From NCBI GenBank assembly GCA_026724425.1, contig JAIUCV010000102.1, positions 2,914,001 to 2,978,000 on the forward strand: 64,000 bases of DNA, read 5' to 3'. This document shows positions 36,590 through 48,456 of this stretch, one piece after another. This stretch comes from Erythrophleum ivorense (lineage: Eukaryota > Streptophyta > Magnoliopsida > Fabales > Fabaceae). A program made the translations under genes and the position numbers. Each line of letters begins with the position of its first letter. Position 1 is the stretch's first letter. The notes beneath the pieces are model-generated. The model did not search any database and had not been told where the DNA came from. It saw only the letters and a list, made by a program, of their open reading frames with translations.

Positions 36590-37127
36590 TACAGAAAATC
36601 AACTTAAAAATATATAAATAAAAGGTAAATATTATAAGATAACTAGAATTTGAACATTACATATAACTTGGGAAAAAAATACGTGCCTAATGTACCGCAA
36701 TATATTACTACGAGTTCTATTATACCATTCAAAACCTTATTTTCCAACAAAAAGCAAGAAACTAAATGAATGCATATTGACTTTTATATTTATTTATCCG
36801 GTGAACAACATATCAACCGTTCGAACATACAGTCGATGTGGGCAAGTTTTACCCAATTAATTGAACAAAAAACATTTGGCATCCTTTGCTTTCCACCTCA
36901 CTCCAAAGTTTAAGAGTACACAAACAGTTAAAAGACCCCTTCCATTTTCATCCTAATAGACACTCTAATATAACCATAAGAAAAGAAAAACATTTCACAA
37001 TTACAATTTAAGAAAAATTATGAACATTATGACATCAAAATAATAAAATTTCGAGGCACCCGATGGAGCAAAGAGAAAAAAATTAAGAGAGATTCCAAAA
37101 CATTCTTTATGTTTGTTTTCCTTTAGG

Positions 37128-39685
37128 TCACGAACGAGAAATAATACGTGAGTAAAGGAACTCATTCCACGTGTCAGGCAAACCGGGAAGACACCAATGG
37201 ATACAGTCGGCGTAAGTGTTGGGATCGGCTTGTTGCTCCGGCGTCAGCATTTTGCCTTGTCGGATTGTGTGAACCGAAGTGTGAGCATCTTTCCGGAATT
37301 CGGAGAGCCTCGTAATGTTGAGGAAGTAAACCGGAACTTTCAGAGAACGCGTGACGTTTTCCGCTACTGAAAACAGCCTGTAGTCTGTTCCTACGCTGAA
37401 TGGCATTGACATGTTTAGGATCGGTGTCGTCTCCAATGCGCATTTGATCCCATCTGGATTCTCCCAATCCAAGCTCCTACGACATAACCACAATTTTTAA
37501 ATTTTGGGGGTATTTTCATAATCAAATAAAAGCTATTCTTTAAGACAACACAATATAGTTAAACGTATTAGATGAGGTGGTTACACCATAACACCAACTC
37601 TTTAAAATAAAAGATTGTAGAGAATTTACGTTTTATGCTAATTTTGTATATTATATAGGATTTTCAAAGGACAAAGACTTGTTATCTGTTTTTCTGGTAG
37701 TTGCTTGGTTTTCAAGTCACGTACGTCCGCAGGTTAATACTAACTGTAAATGATTGTACCTGTGCTTGTTATGTGTTTGGGAAAGCTAGAAAATCATATT
37801 ATAACAAAGTTAACAGAATAAGCTAAGTGCCATTATGGTTAACAATCTATCAATAAGCGAAATAAAATTGATCAACCTATCCCTATATATGTTAATTAAT
37901 CATTTTGGTCAGAATAAGTAAATATATCCATTTGCTTTCATTTATATATTTATTTAGCATGTCAATTGAGTGGAGTTAGTACGCGTTAAGTTCTAAGAAG
38001 CAAGAAGCATATATGGCACTCAAACACCAAACTAAGTTCTATAATCATTTATATATAACAATTTTTCAGAAAATTATGAAATGGTGCCACTAGTAAACAT
38101 GGAGAGTGACCTCTCAATGTGTCAGTGGTAATTTCATATTGCAAGCAAAGCATCACTAGTTAAATATCAGGTTATCTTAGTCGTAATTAAGGTGAATTAG
38201 AGAGAGAAAAAACAAAGAAGAAGAATGATTAATTAGTTACTTGATGTGGAGAGGAGACATGCTTGCGAAGAAAACAGTGGTACGTAGAGGATCAATATTC
38301 TGTTCCACCCAATCTCCCCAAGTCCTTAACACTCTCTGGTACGCTACTGGCCGTTTGATCTCTTCGTACTCAGTGTCTCCTTTATCGAACGATCCTCGTC
38401 TGTTTTCATCATTTCCACAATCTCACTCAGTCCATAACTTTGTAACGTAGACGTATATATGAGCAAATATTGTAGTACACTTACAGGACTTTCATGTCGA
38501 ATGTGTTCATCCACCAGATGTAAGTGTTGAAGACAAGATAGTCAACGCCTTTCCAGTTGACCCCATGTTTCTCAATGGACTCAGGCATTATTATACGGTT
38601 AAGTATACTATGCAAATTTGGATCATCCGAATTCGATTCCACCAAAAATGGCGCCCAATAAAACTCCACCGTCGCATTATAGTCCTTTAAAACCAAAATC
38701 TCTATCTTAGCTACTAGAAGAAAAAATCCAAACTAACTACTCTCACTTTCAGCAACTCTACCAAATACATTTTCTATGCTTATAATCGAAGTTTGTTTAT
38801 TAATTACCTCAATTCGGAAGACAGAGAGCGAACCGGTTTTGTTCAAGCTCTTTCGACCAGGAGGAACCACTGATTGAACCATGCAAACCATTGATTCCCA
38901 CTGATTCCGGTTTAGCGAATCCCCAACGAACATCATTCTCTTGTTCCTTAGCTTCTCCAGCAGCAATTTCGCTTTGAACCTTCACCGAATCAAGCAAAAC
39001 CCGGAGAAGTTAGATTAAAGGAAACCAAATCAGCCCAATGATCGATGAAAAACAGAGCTTACTTTGGTAAAGAACAATCTCTGGGCTGCCATCTCCAATT
39101 CTGATACAGAGAGTCTTTCCTTCCATTCCTCATGCACGTAACTTGCGCCGTTAAGAACTCGCAGTGATCCTCTTTGTACAACGGATGCGTCTCGTTATCG
39201 AAAACCCATTCTCCGGTGAACAAGTCGCACTCCTCCGGCGGAAATTCCACGTCTTCTTCTTCCTCCGTCACAGCAAACAGCTCAATCTTCTTCTCTTCCT
39301 CTGTTTTCGTTACCTCCTCCTGAATTGGCTCTGTTTCCTTCACGGAATCTTGATCTGTGTCTGGGGTTTTGACTGATTCCTGAATCGGGTCTGCGTTTCC
39401 CGCGGAATCTTGGATTGGGTCTGAGCTCTTGATCGATTCTTGTATTGGCAGTGATGTGATCTCTTTGATCGGTTTCGCCTCCCCCTTCTGGCTCTCTGGG
39501 ACATCGCTAGGTTTTGAGCTTGAGAAAGGGAACTCGGCGATGGATTTGACGTCTTCATTGTACATGAAGATCCCGAAGAGAAAAACAGAGAAGACGACGA
39601 CGAAGATCGAGAGGTTACTGTTCTTCCTCTGTTTCATTGTCACTCCTGTTTCGAACAATGGAAATTTTCTTCTCCAGGGTTGCAT
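37128..39685 (-). CDS. ESK1: Xylan O-acetyltransferase ESKIMO1 / TBL29
   Basis: Five exons on the minus strand, 39685-39063, 38979-38808, 38684-38485, 38399-38241 and 37476-37128, give 500 residues. Layout: short cytosolic N-terminus, one signal-anchor span (LSIFVVVFSVFLFGIFMY, about 24-41), an acidic Pro/Gln/Glu-rich stem with repeated DPIQES-like units, then the TBL domain (ECDLFTGEWVFD) and PMR5/DUF231 region. Catalytic motifs are intact: GDS (MMFVGDSLNRNQWESM) and DxxH (DCIHWCLPGLPDTWN). Known role: Golgi acetylation of xylan at O-2/O-3, needed for xylem integrity and affecting freezing and drought tolerance. The start aligns with the known ESK1 N-terminus. The stem repeats make it slightly longer than the ~487 residues of A. 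thaliana. Order fits At3g55990. Confidence 0.95.
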
Positions 39686-40930
39686 CTGATTTTAAAAGAG
39701 AAAAACAAGATTTATATTCAAAAGAAAAAAAGAAAACAAAAATCTCTTCGAGGCTCTCTAAAATGTCAGTATGTTTGTGAGAAAGCAAGAAAGATCGATG
39801 GAAATATAAGAGCAACGAATAAAGGATAATAATTTTTAAAAATACGAAATTGTTATTGTTGTTAACGTTAATTAGTTTTTGTGATTAATAGTTTGGTGAG
39901 GTGGGTTTATCTTGAACTGGTTTTCAAAGGCTTTCAGGTGAAGAATTTCTTATAAAGAAAACTAAGTTGCTATGTGATATTAATAAAATGTAATCTCATT
40001 CGCTTAACTAATCTATTTTGAAGTTGTTGATATAGCAAAGTAGAGTTGGAGCGAAGAGTGGAATCAAAGATTCTAAACATTGTCTCAATCCTCACCTAAA
40101 TAAAGGGACTATACTATAGATACAACAATTGTAGAAGCAGCATCTTATTAATTACATTTGGTTCAACACTTTTAGAAGCATACTTCATTTCATTTTCACT
40201 GTCCACATTACTTGTATACACCAGAGTTCAATTCGATCGATCCATTTATATCAGTGGATAATGGATTACAATACCATATTATCAGTATTGTGTTTCTTTC
40301 CCACTTAAACATAGCGTCGTTTTATCAGAAAAAAAAGGATCAAACATTAGTTTTATGTCTCATGCATGTGCCAGTTTAAACATGTTATAGCATTATTCAC
40401 GCATTTCATAAAAAGTTATTAGAAACGGTAGATTAGTAATAAAGGTCTAAAACAAAATTTTATTATGGGTTGATGTATATGCATGATATAATTTGGTTTT
40501 TGTCTACAATATCACAGTTGAAGATTCAAATCGGGTTTCTCTTGGTATATACGAATGTTTCTGCTAGTTGACCTAATGTCACTAAAAGCAATTGGTATCT
40601 TGCGTCAAATCCAAACTAGCTCTTGCAACAGTCGCAAAACTAATCGTCATACATATCACATATTTGTTTATACTAAACATAATTTTACTCCCCCTAATCA
40701 CAGTTTTAATATAGATTAGCACCAAACTAATCTTTCGTTTTCTGTAACAATCATGCGTCCATCGCATGTTGAGGGTGAAGCATCAATGTTCGTTAAGAGA
40801 AAGGTAAATTCATACTATTAATTTTCCCTTGTAGGAAAAAAAAGGAAAAAAATAAAAGGTCGACAGGTCAAAAACTCAAAATGAAATGAAGCTTTCTGTT
40901 TGAGAAAAGTAAAGGCTAAGGAATCTCGTA

Positions 40931-40964
40931 AACACACACACACACACATAAATATATATATATA
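40931..40964. repeat. Compound CA/TA microsatellite
   Basis: About nine AC units are followed by a TA run. It is a simple sequence repeat and likely polymorphic. Confidence 0.85.
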
Positions 40965-41662
40965 CAGCACCAACCATTACCAATCCATTTTATTACATCA
41001 TCATCCCCTACATACCAATCCATTTTAATATATACTATTTATTTTCTTGGCAGAAGTTGTATACTTTATTACGACTCCATTTGGCTTTAGTTGTTAGTTC
41101 AATATTTGAATCCTTTTGCTTTGAACCAAAGCCAAAGGAACCCAACCTAAACCTTTTGTATTTTTGTTTGTGTGAGTCAGATACACATATATATACTTGG
41201 CCTCTTAATTTTTAGATGATGATTTTGCTAGAAGTTCACCACGTGCGTAATGATGTCTCTGAGACACACGTGCCTCCTATAACATCTGTGTCATTTTCTT
41301 ATAAAGGATTTCAGTCTCATTAGAGTAGTTTTATTTCAATGTGCTTCCTATAACATGTACAGTATATATGGCATAGATAAACTTGTATTCCTCGAAATTT
41401 CAATCCATCGTTTCCTTAAACAAGGCATAAATAATCGATTCACCGTTGATTTGGCCTGCAAATTAACTCACGTACGGTTGCAAGTTGCAAGTTGCAACCC
41501 AGCCTAGACGATCTTTAATATTCTTTATCAAAGTAATGAATGGCCTTTTTAATTTTTTTTTATTTAAAAGATAACTTTTGGAGAGCTTGAGAGAGTATCG
41601 TCCAAGAAATGCGTTTCTGAGATTGTACAACGTGTGAGTCGTGATAAGCGATTGCAGTCATT

Positions 41663-41698
41663 TCTTTCTTGGCTTTGAGACTTCTTTAACAGTGAACT
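41663..41698 (+). repeat. Direct repeat, left copy
   Basis: Shares CTTTGAGACTTCTTTAAC and GTGAACT with 42413-42450 in the same orientation. About 714 bases lie between the copies. Confidence 0.6.
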
Positions 41699-42412
41699 AA
41701 TTACTTAACTAATCCGAGGATCCAACAATATACTTCGGGATTACCTTATCAACGATGACGGAGTCTCTGCAATATTAAAGTCAACAAAAATGAAGGATTA
41801 CAATTTTTACAAGATTTGGAAACATTAATTCGCCTGGCGCCACGGTACCCTTGCGTGCTCCAAAGCAAGAAGTTGTCTCCTCCACTCCCAAAACACATCA
41901 ACAGCACCTCTCAGCTCGAGATAACAATTAAGGGGGCGAGCTGCCACGATAACATTGTGGCATTTATTCCTTATTTTTCGAACCTTGAGAAAATCGTAAT
42001 CTCCTGTGCAGATTAATGTAAATCAAAAATGAAATATGAAGTAAGACCTGATATAAGCAAGGCATTTGCGGGTGTAGGAGTGGCTTTCCTCCATTTTTTC
42101 ATCTCTTTTATTATTCTTTTATCGCTGATTTGCTTCTTTGCATTTGGCATACGCAGTGCCTTCCTCCCGTAATCAGTAACTAAACGGAAAAAAATGAAAC
42201 AAAAAATAAATAAATAAATAAAACTCTAGGTTCCTTCAATTCGACTAAACCATGAATAAAAATGTAACATATAAACTTACTTTTTTTCAACGGACTTGAG
42301 ACTCTAAGTTTATTCAGCACATCCGGATCAACTCGATCCGAGTTCGCAGCCACTAGACGTATTTTGCAGGGTCGTATTATATTTTTAGGAGGAAACAAAG
42401 AGTGATGCTTCC

Positions 42413-42450
42413 TCTTTCTTAGTACTTTGAGACTTCTTTAACCGTGAACT
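42413..42450 (+). repeat. Direct repeat, right copy
   Basis: This is the partner of 41663-41698. It contains CTTTGAGACTTCTTTAAC, with one substitution before GTGAACT. Confidence 0.6.
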
Positions 42451-42642
42451 TTGCTAGGCTTTTCGTTTTTATGAATTAAGCCGACTCCAAAAAAGTAAGA
42501 ATTGCCCAAGTAAGTAATGTAAATACAATGGGAAGAGAGAAAGTGAGTAAAATGTATCTATTATTGCTTGACCATTTCAGAGTTTGAAAATTACAAGAGA
42601 ATGACAAGAAGAAAAAAACGAATATAGAACTACGAAGCTATT

Positions 42643-42688
42643 AATCCACTAATCTTTCTTTTTTTTGTGCAAATCCACTAATCTTTCT
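42643..42688. repeat. 12-base insertion between perfect 17-bp direct duplications
   Basis: AATCCACTAATCTTTCT occurs at 42643-42659 and 42672-42688, separated by TTTTTTTGTGCA. The T-run is on this strand, so the A-run is on the minus strand. Confidence 0.8.
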
Positions 42689-42839
42689 ATCTTTTCTTCT
42701 GGTAGTGACTATAATTTATAAACCAATAGTAGTAACAAGTCAACAACTAAAGAAAAGAAAAGAAAGTAGCAAAAATTAAAGAATAAAATCGCAGAGATGG
42801 CTCAACAGCAAATTATAACAACCATCTTTTTGTGTGTGT

Positions 42840-44573
42840 TTACGCCACAGTCTGCTCCTTATCTCTGTACATTTGCTCAGCCCACGACATTATCCGAACC
42901 CTCTCATTCATCCCGAAGCCTCTCTCCGACACCACATTGTCTTTAACCAAAGAGTTAACCCACGACACATCTGGCTCGTTCCTGTAATCTCTCGCTGCGT
43001 TACTGTTATTGTTATTGTTGTTCCCATGGATTCCAAAGGAAACGCTTCTCCTCATCTTATTCAGCTCCTCTCCTTGCATCCCCCATTCGAGCTTCCCGCT
43101 CGGAGATCCCCAATCCGAGAGATTCGACTGCTGCGCCGCTGTTTGAGCAGCTGGTTTGAAACTCAAGCTGCGTTTCGCAAACGCGGATGATCTAGCGTTC
43201 ATCACTGCCGCAACCGCAGCCGCAGCTGAAGATTCAAACCCGTGGTGAGGAGGCTGTTGTTGCCTCACCGGAGAAGAAGGATAATGCTGGTTCATGTTTT
43301 GGCTCCTTGAAGAGGAAACATAAGACCCGAAAGTCTCTTCGACATTGTTAAAACCTCGAAGTCTCATCTCCATCTCCATATCAACAATATCCATATCTCT
43401 AGCGCTCAATGTTGATTTCAATCTGCTTCCTCCATTGAGCTGCAGAGCCGGTGGAGTCAGAGTATTGACTCTGTTCTGCCATGACCCACCGTTTCTTGGA
43501 GAGGAAGCCATAGGAGAAACCGGAGGAGTCGAAACTCCTGAAGAAGAATACGCAAGAGGAGACAAACCAGCCGGCATCATCATCTCCAAGCTGCTAAACG
43601 GAGACTGAGACACAGCAGCAGAGCCAGTCGAAGCATTCACAGGTCTCATCTCTTCCCGTCTATGAGCAAAGAAACAGACTTTCCTTGCACAGCCGGTCTC
43701 ATCTTTACAGAGCCTTGTCTTATACTGCGCCGGGTGAAGCCACGACTCGAAAACCCCGTGCGCGTACTCGCAAGAATCTCCTTTCGAGCAAGACCCTTTA
43801 CGAAACTCAGGACAAGGAACACAAGTGTAAGGATACTTCCTCGGATCTCTTCTCCTCGCGTTCTCTCCAGGATGAACAAAAGCACACTCAGTCCAGTCGT
43901 GAGAGTATGCTCTCGAACACGGCTTAACCTTAAAGCTATACATCCTAAACTCATCACTTCCGTAAACACCTTCGTTGATATCCGGTAAAGACGCATCAGC
44001 TGGATACTTAGACACTATCTTGATCTCTTCTTCTTCAATCGCCTCATTGATCATTCCTCCTCCTCTCAGCAACAACTCAACAGCCTTTCTCCTCGGAGTA
44101 GCCACGAATCTCGAAACCCGAACAAACAGATCAAAAGGTTGGTTCCCATTAGCATCAACAGAGTTAGCCAGAGCAGAGCCATCAAGCAAGCTTTTGATGA
44201 CTTCAATCATATTCACAGAACATCCAGCGACAGCACAGTGAAGCGCAGTGACTCTCTCTTCGCCGCAAGCTCTGTTCACATCGGATTTTCCAGAGGAAAT
44301 GATAAAGCTCAAAACTTTTATACTTCCGTACATAGCAGCAACCATTAGAGGCGTCCTCTCTTCAAGACCCATCTTCTTCTTCGACCCGAGCCTTCTGCAA
44401 TACCATAACCCAGGCTCGTCTAAATCGAGACCTCTCTCTTCGATCTCTCTCTTGAACGATTGAAGATCATCACAGGCGGCGAATTCGAGGAGACCCATCG
44501 TTTCTTCTTTCTTTAATTCGGTTTCCGTTAAGGTTTTTGAAGAGCAGAGATTGCTCTTTGGGCCGCTGCACAT
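42840..44573 (-). CDS. SZF1: Ankyrin and arginine-rich tandem CCCH zinc finger protein SZF1 (C3H47)
   Basis: A single coding exon of 577 residues. Ankyrin-type repeats lie at about 73-150 (TPLMVAAMYGSIKVL, TALHCAVAGCSVNMI). An arginine-rich segment (ARRRDPRKYPYTC) precedes the plant tandem zinc finger C-X7-C-X5-C-X3-H-X16-C-X5-C-X4-C-X3-H (CPEFRKGSCSKGDSCEYAH and CKDETGCARKVCFFAH). A Ser/Pro-rich region and a conserved C-terminus (MSWAEQMYRDKEQTV) follow. Known role: RNA-binding cytoplasmic-granule proteins, rapidly induced by salt and elicitors, that act in stress tolerance; CZF1 is the paralogue on A. thaliana chromosome 2. Splice sites at 44995 and 44584 on this strand suggest a 5' UTR intron of 412 bases, with 5' UTR exon sequence near 44996-45060. 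The next gene in A. thaliana order, JRG21, follows at 55.9 kb. Confidence 0.95.
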   Translation of the reverse strand: MCSGPKSNLCSSKTLTETELKKEETMGLLEFAACDDLQSFKREIEERGLDLDEPGLWYCRRLGSKKKMGLEERTPLMVAAMYGSIKVLSFIISSGKSDVNRACGEERVTALHCAVAGCSVNMIEVIKSLLDGSALANSVDANGNQPFDLFVRVSRFVATPRRKAVELLLRGGGMINEAIEEEEIKIVSKYPADASLPDINEGVYGSDEFRMYSFKVKPCSRAYSHDWTECAFVHPGENARRRDPRKYPYTCVPCPEFRKGSCSKGDSCEYAHGVFESWLHPAQYKTRLCKDETGCARKVCFFAHRREEMRPVNASTGSAAVSQSPFSSLEMMMPAGLSPLAYSSSGVSTPPVSPMASSPRNGGSWQNRVNTLTPPALQLNGGSRLKSTLSARDMDIVDMEMEMRLRGFNNVEETFGSYVSSSRSQNMNQHYPSSPVRQQQPPHHGFESSAAAAVAAVMNARSSAFAKRSLSFKPAAQTAAQQSNLSDWGSPSGKLEWGMQGEELNKMRRSVSFGIHGNNNNNNSNAARDYRNEPDVSWVNSLVKDNVVSERGFGMNERVRIMSWAEQMYRDKEQTVA

Positions 44574-44583
44574 AGTATCTATC

Positions 44584-44995
44584 CTGTGGATTCAAAAGAA
44601 ATGAGAATTAGGAAACTGATTAAGAGAATAAATCGCCGCAATAGAATCCAATTTCTTGTAACTTTTTCCATTTTCTAAGATTCTTATGCAGAATTTGATG
44701 CCGCGATTTTAGCGGATATATAATAAAGCTAAGCACTTTCTACTGCGACAAGCCAACGACTCTTTCTACTCAATACCTTTTCTTCTCTCCGTTGAAAAAT
44801 TCCAAGCTAAAATTGTTTTTTTTTTCAGAAAAGGGGTCAAAGACAAAGCAAGAAAACAGAGATTTCAGTTCACGAAACTAAAAAACCAACCAACACACGA
44901 GCAGTAATGTTTCTAGAAATAGCAAAACTTGCAAACCGTATTGACACAAAAAACGAAACAGGATTTGATAATTCCACAGAAGAAGAGGCACAAAC
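44584..44995 (-). other. Probable 5' UTR intron of SZF1
   Basis: On the minus strand a donor (CCAG|GTTTGTG, at 44995) and an acceptor (CCACAG|GAT, at 44584) bound a T-rich stretch just upstream of the ATG. Leader introns are common in rapidly induced plant genes. There is no transcript evidence. Confidence 0.5.
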
Positions 44996-46728
44996 CTGGA
45001 ATGAAGTGGAGAAGAAATGAAAAGAGGAAGAAAGTTGGAACCTTTTGTCGATTTTTGAGAGTTAGGTGATGAATGAAGAAACAAGTGGGAAATGGGTTGG
45101 GTTTTTAAGAAGAATGGGTTGAGACTTGGGAGAGATAAAGGCGCTTCGTTGCGATGAAGGAAAGAGGAAGCTACGCTCTTTCTTTCCTCTTTCTTTCACT
45201 TTCCCGGTCTTCTTTATTTATTTCATTATTTTATATAGGGAAGAAAAGCTTTTTAATAATTAAATATTCATATTTATATAAAAAATTATATTAAATTTCA
45301 AAAAAATCCTTGAAAATTTACAAAAAATCCAAAAAAATACGAAATCCTCATTAACATTAAATTTGAGAATAATAAATTAAAATTAAAATTTTAGATATAC
45401 CAATTAAATTAATATTTATATCATGTAAAGAACCTAAAATTTCTTAAAATATCTTTTTAAAAGTCCAAAAAATCAAAAAGAAATTCTTTAAGAGAAAAAT
45501 ATCCTTTATGTTTTTTAAAGTTTGAAAAAATTTTAATTTTAGTTTTTCTGTAAAAAAATTACAATTAATTTTTTTTAATTTGAATTATTATTTTCAATTT
45601 TTGTATTTTCTGGGATTTTTTAAGTTTTCTTTTTGAGAAATTTTAGAAAATATACTTTTTGGGGTGTTAATTTTCAAAACTACATATATAGTGTGAAAAA
45701 TGTAGTTTTAAAAGTGTAGTTTTGAAAATTGACACATAAAATGTGTAGTTTTAAAATAAAAGTTTTTTTTGGATTTTTTCAAAATTTAATATATTTTTTA
45801 TTAAAATTTTTAATATTTAATTATTTAAAATATAAAAAGATAATGGAAGTTAAATAAATTTCTGTTAAACCAAATGTGTTAAATGGATTCGGTTTAAAAT
45901 GTTTATGTATTAAAATAGGTAAATATAATAGTTGGGATATTATAAGTATATTTTTTGGAATTTTACCTTTTATATACTTTCTTTTTTGAAAAGTACTTGT
46001 CATATACATGTAAATGGTTTAGGTCAAAAAGTGGAAACGAAAATTTCAAAGGTGAGGATGTCGCTATTGTGAAATTTCGTATTTTTTTCGTGAAAACTGA
46101 CAAGGAAATCTTATCATCGTTTACTTTTATTTATTAAAATTTTATATTTTTGTGGGTGGAAGTGGTAAATTGGAGTTGGGGAGTGTTAAAGGGGGACCCA
46201 CACTAAAATATTTGACCGACTAAACCGGTACCCCGTGGATACGCGTGTGCGAGTCCCAGCACAGACACAAACACGCGCTTTGAAGAGCACGTGAGAGAGA
46301 CTCGTACCAGTCAACTCTTACTACTCCTTGCTTGTGTTGCGCTGTCCAATTTCCATCAAAATCCGAACCAAATCCAAAACGAGTGGAAGAAGAGTGATTA
46401 TGTTAGTGTTAGGCCTCTACTTAATTCTTTGGTATTTGTATCAAATTGGATCGACCATGTTTTAATTTTGATTTCAATATTATTTCTCTCAAAATAAATA
46501 AAAATTATATGTTGGCTTTTATGTCTCTACTATTTCAAAATACAGCAAATCTGGTTTTTGTTTATATTAGAAAAATGTAATTCTGTTCAATTATACATGC
46601 ATCGTGTAGCAGATACAAAACTTGATTTGATGTGTGTTTTATGTTTGCTTTCATAATCTATAGATTATCTTACAAATTAATAATAACATGTTAAATTATA
46701 TTCCATATATTGAATAATATATAGGCCC

Positions 46729-47016
46729 TGTTCTTTTCATAATCGCTGCGACCAGCGGCCGCGATAGAGAAAAAGACATTGATAGAGATGATAATGAGAG
46801 AAAAAAAGTTGAGGCCGCCACTGAAGAGAGTCGCCGTTGCCGTTAAAAACGGTTGCGGCTGCCGCTGGAATTTTTCAGCGATCAAATTAGTGTCCGTAAA
46901 CTGTCGCAGCGACTGTAATTATATCAATATCCACTCTAGACTCTGCACAATCTTACGTGTTAAATAAGTTATATAATTTATCGCTGCCGCTGGTCGCAGC
47001 GATTATGAAAAGAACA
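46729..47016. mobile_element. GC-rich foldback/MITE-like element with 31-bp perfect terminal inverted repeats
   Basis: The left end at 46729-46759 (TGTTCTTTTCATAATCGCTG...) and the right end at 46986-47016 are exact reverse complements over 31 bases. Similarity continues a few bases outward (ATATAGGCC / GGCTATAT). The 288-bp unit is rich in TCGCAGCG and GCCGC motifs that pair internally, in sharp contrast to the AT-rich surroundings. No coding capacity. The superfamily is not certain (hAT or PIF/Harbinger-type MITE possible), because no clean target duplication is visible. Confidence 0.8.
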
Positions 47017-47308
47017 TGGCTATATTTGTATTTTTCAAGACTCATTAGTAAAACATTTGAATGATCAAACATACTTTTTTTTTTCTTTTGTATAGTTTTT
47101 TGAGTTGATGTAATGTTTATAAACAGTAATTATTATCTAAACACATAATATTTAGTCACGTAAATATACATAACACAAACGTTGTAAATCATTACCAAAG
47201 ACATCAGTTTTATTTCAGTGAGAACAAACAAAAATCATTTAAAAGTATATAACATGCAAATAATCAAAAATAAAAACAGAAAATTAGCCAAACTAAATAT
47301 GCAAAGGG

Positions 47309-47470
47309 GTGGGCACTGAGCAGATATCCGGAATTTTGAAGGTATCCGCGATTCTTTCAGCTCCATTAGGATATTTGGTTTTGTGATTCGTATTTGCTCT
47401 GTTACTAATCGGATATCCGATCATCGAATATCCGTGAAATTCAAAAATTTTACCGGATATCCGATCCACT
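47309..47470. repeat. Dispersed repeat with GGATATCCG units
   Basis: Contains repeated GATATCCG/GTATCCGCG/GGATATCCGATC units in both orientations. The same theme recurs at 54928-55097 and more weakly at 6705-6776. It probably represents decayed transposon-derived sequence; the family is not identified. Confidence 0.45.
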
Positions 47471-48425
47471 CCGTAAATATTTTAAAAAAATTTATATAAA
47501 TTTATAAAACATATATATAGATATAATAATTATCCAATTTATATATGTAATAGACATATATACGTATAATATATATATATATATAACGGATTAGAGCGGA
47601 TATCTGGTCTTTAAAATTTTAATATTTGTAATTTGTTTCGTTTTTAATGGATGTTGATTTTTAGTATTAACTTTGATTCGTAGAATTATAATTATTCGAA
47701 TTCAAATCGAATCGAAGCGGATAACAGATCGAAGCAAATATAACAGATAATTTGCGCATTGCAAATCATGTGAGTCAAACGCGTAGGGCGAGCGCGTGGG
47801 GGAAGAGATAGAGTCAAGCACGCGTTCTCTAATCTTCATTCCTTTTGGGTGGGCGACAAAAATGTATTCACTTGACTTCTCAATTTCATTATCTTCTCTT
47901 ACTTTACTTGCCCATTATTAAATTAATCCTTCCCAAATCTTTTCTCTTCTTTATACTATTAGGATCATTTGATCACACAAAACATGGTCGTTATTATTAG
48001 TATTCGTTTATTTGCTAAAGCGAGCATGACTTTGTGGGAATGTATAAATTATATGGATTTCGGTAACTTGGGGTCATATATGTACAAGTGGGTTGAAGAG
48101 TCAAACTTGGAAAAATAGAGACTGCATTTATAGTCCAAATCGTTATTAGAATACTTCAAAATGCTCATCTTCCAATGATTGGGTCTTATTATTTTCCACG
48201 ACATTTTCGCTAGGTCAGATTTTGGACTACAAAAGATATTATACAAGTAGATGTCATTACTCATTAGATTATGGCCCAAAAACACACAAGTATAATGACG
48301 GGCCAACGGGGAAGTCATATTATTATATAGAAAATCCACACGACGTGAGTTATGCATGAAAATATTTTATGAAAAGAGGGTTATGGGAACTAAGGATGTT
48401 TAAAGAGTAACTATGTGGTAGGAAT

Positions 48426-48456
48426 ATGTATATGATAAAAAAAAAATGTATATGAT
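48426..48456. repeat. A9 insertion between perfect 11-bp direct duplications
   Basis: ATGTATATGAT occurs at 48426-48436 and 48446-48456, with only nine A bases between. A poly(A)-only insertion with a target duplication fits an extremely truncated retrotransposition event. Confidence 0.65.

Larger units (their letters stand above)
39686..42839. other. Intergenic DNA between ESK1 and SZF1, with repeats
   Basis: Contains the ESK1 5' region, a CA/TA microsatellite (40931-40964), two G-box-like sites (CACGTG near 41241 and ACACGTGC near 41266), a pair of ~36-bp direct repeats (41663-41698 and 42413-42450), and a 12-base insertion between perfect 17-bp duplications (42643-42688). A 66-codon open stretch at 41816-42016 has non-random composition but no ATG, and no family I can name. 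No gene is supported. Confidence 0.6.

Noticed and set aside
41816..42016. 66-codon open stretch as a gene
   Set aside because: No ATG, no splice partners and no recognised family; kept only as a possible captured fragment.
43646..43996. Overlapping open frames on both strands inside SZF1
   Set aside because: Shadows of the GC-rich SZF1 exon; the 577-codon frame with ankyrin and CCCH motifs explains the region.
45241..45800. Very AT-rich tract as a possible matrix-attachment or replication element
   Set aside because: Composition alone is not evidence; no specific motif cluster beyond A/T runs.
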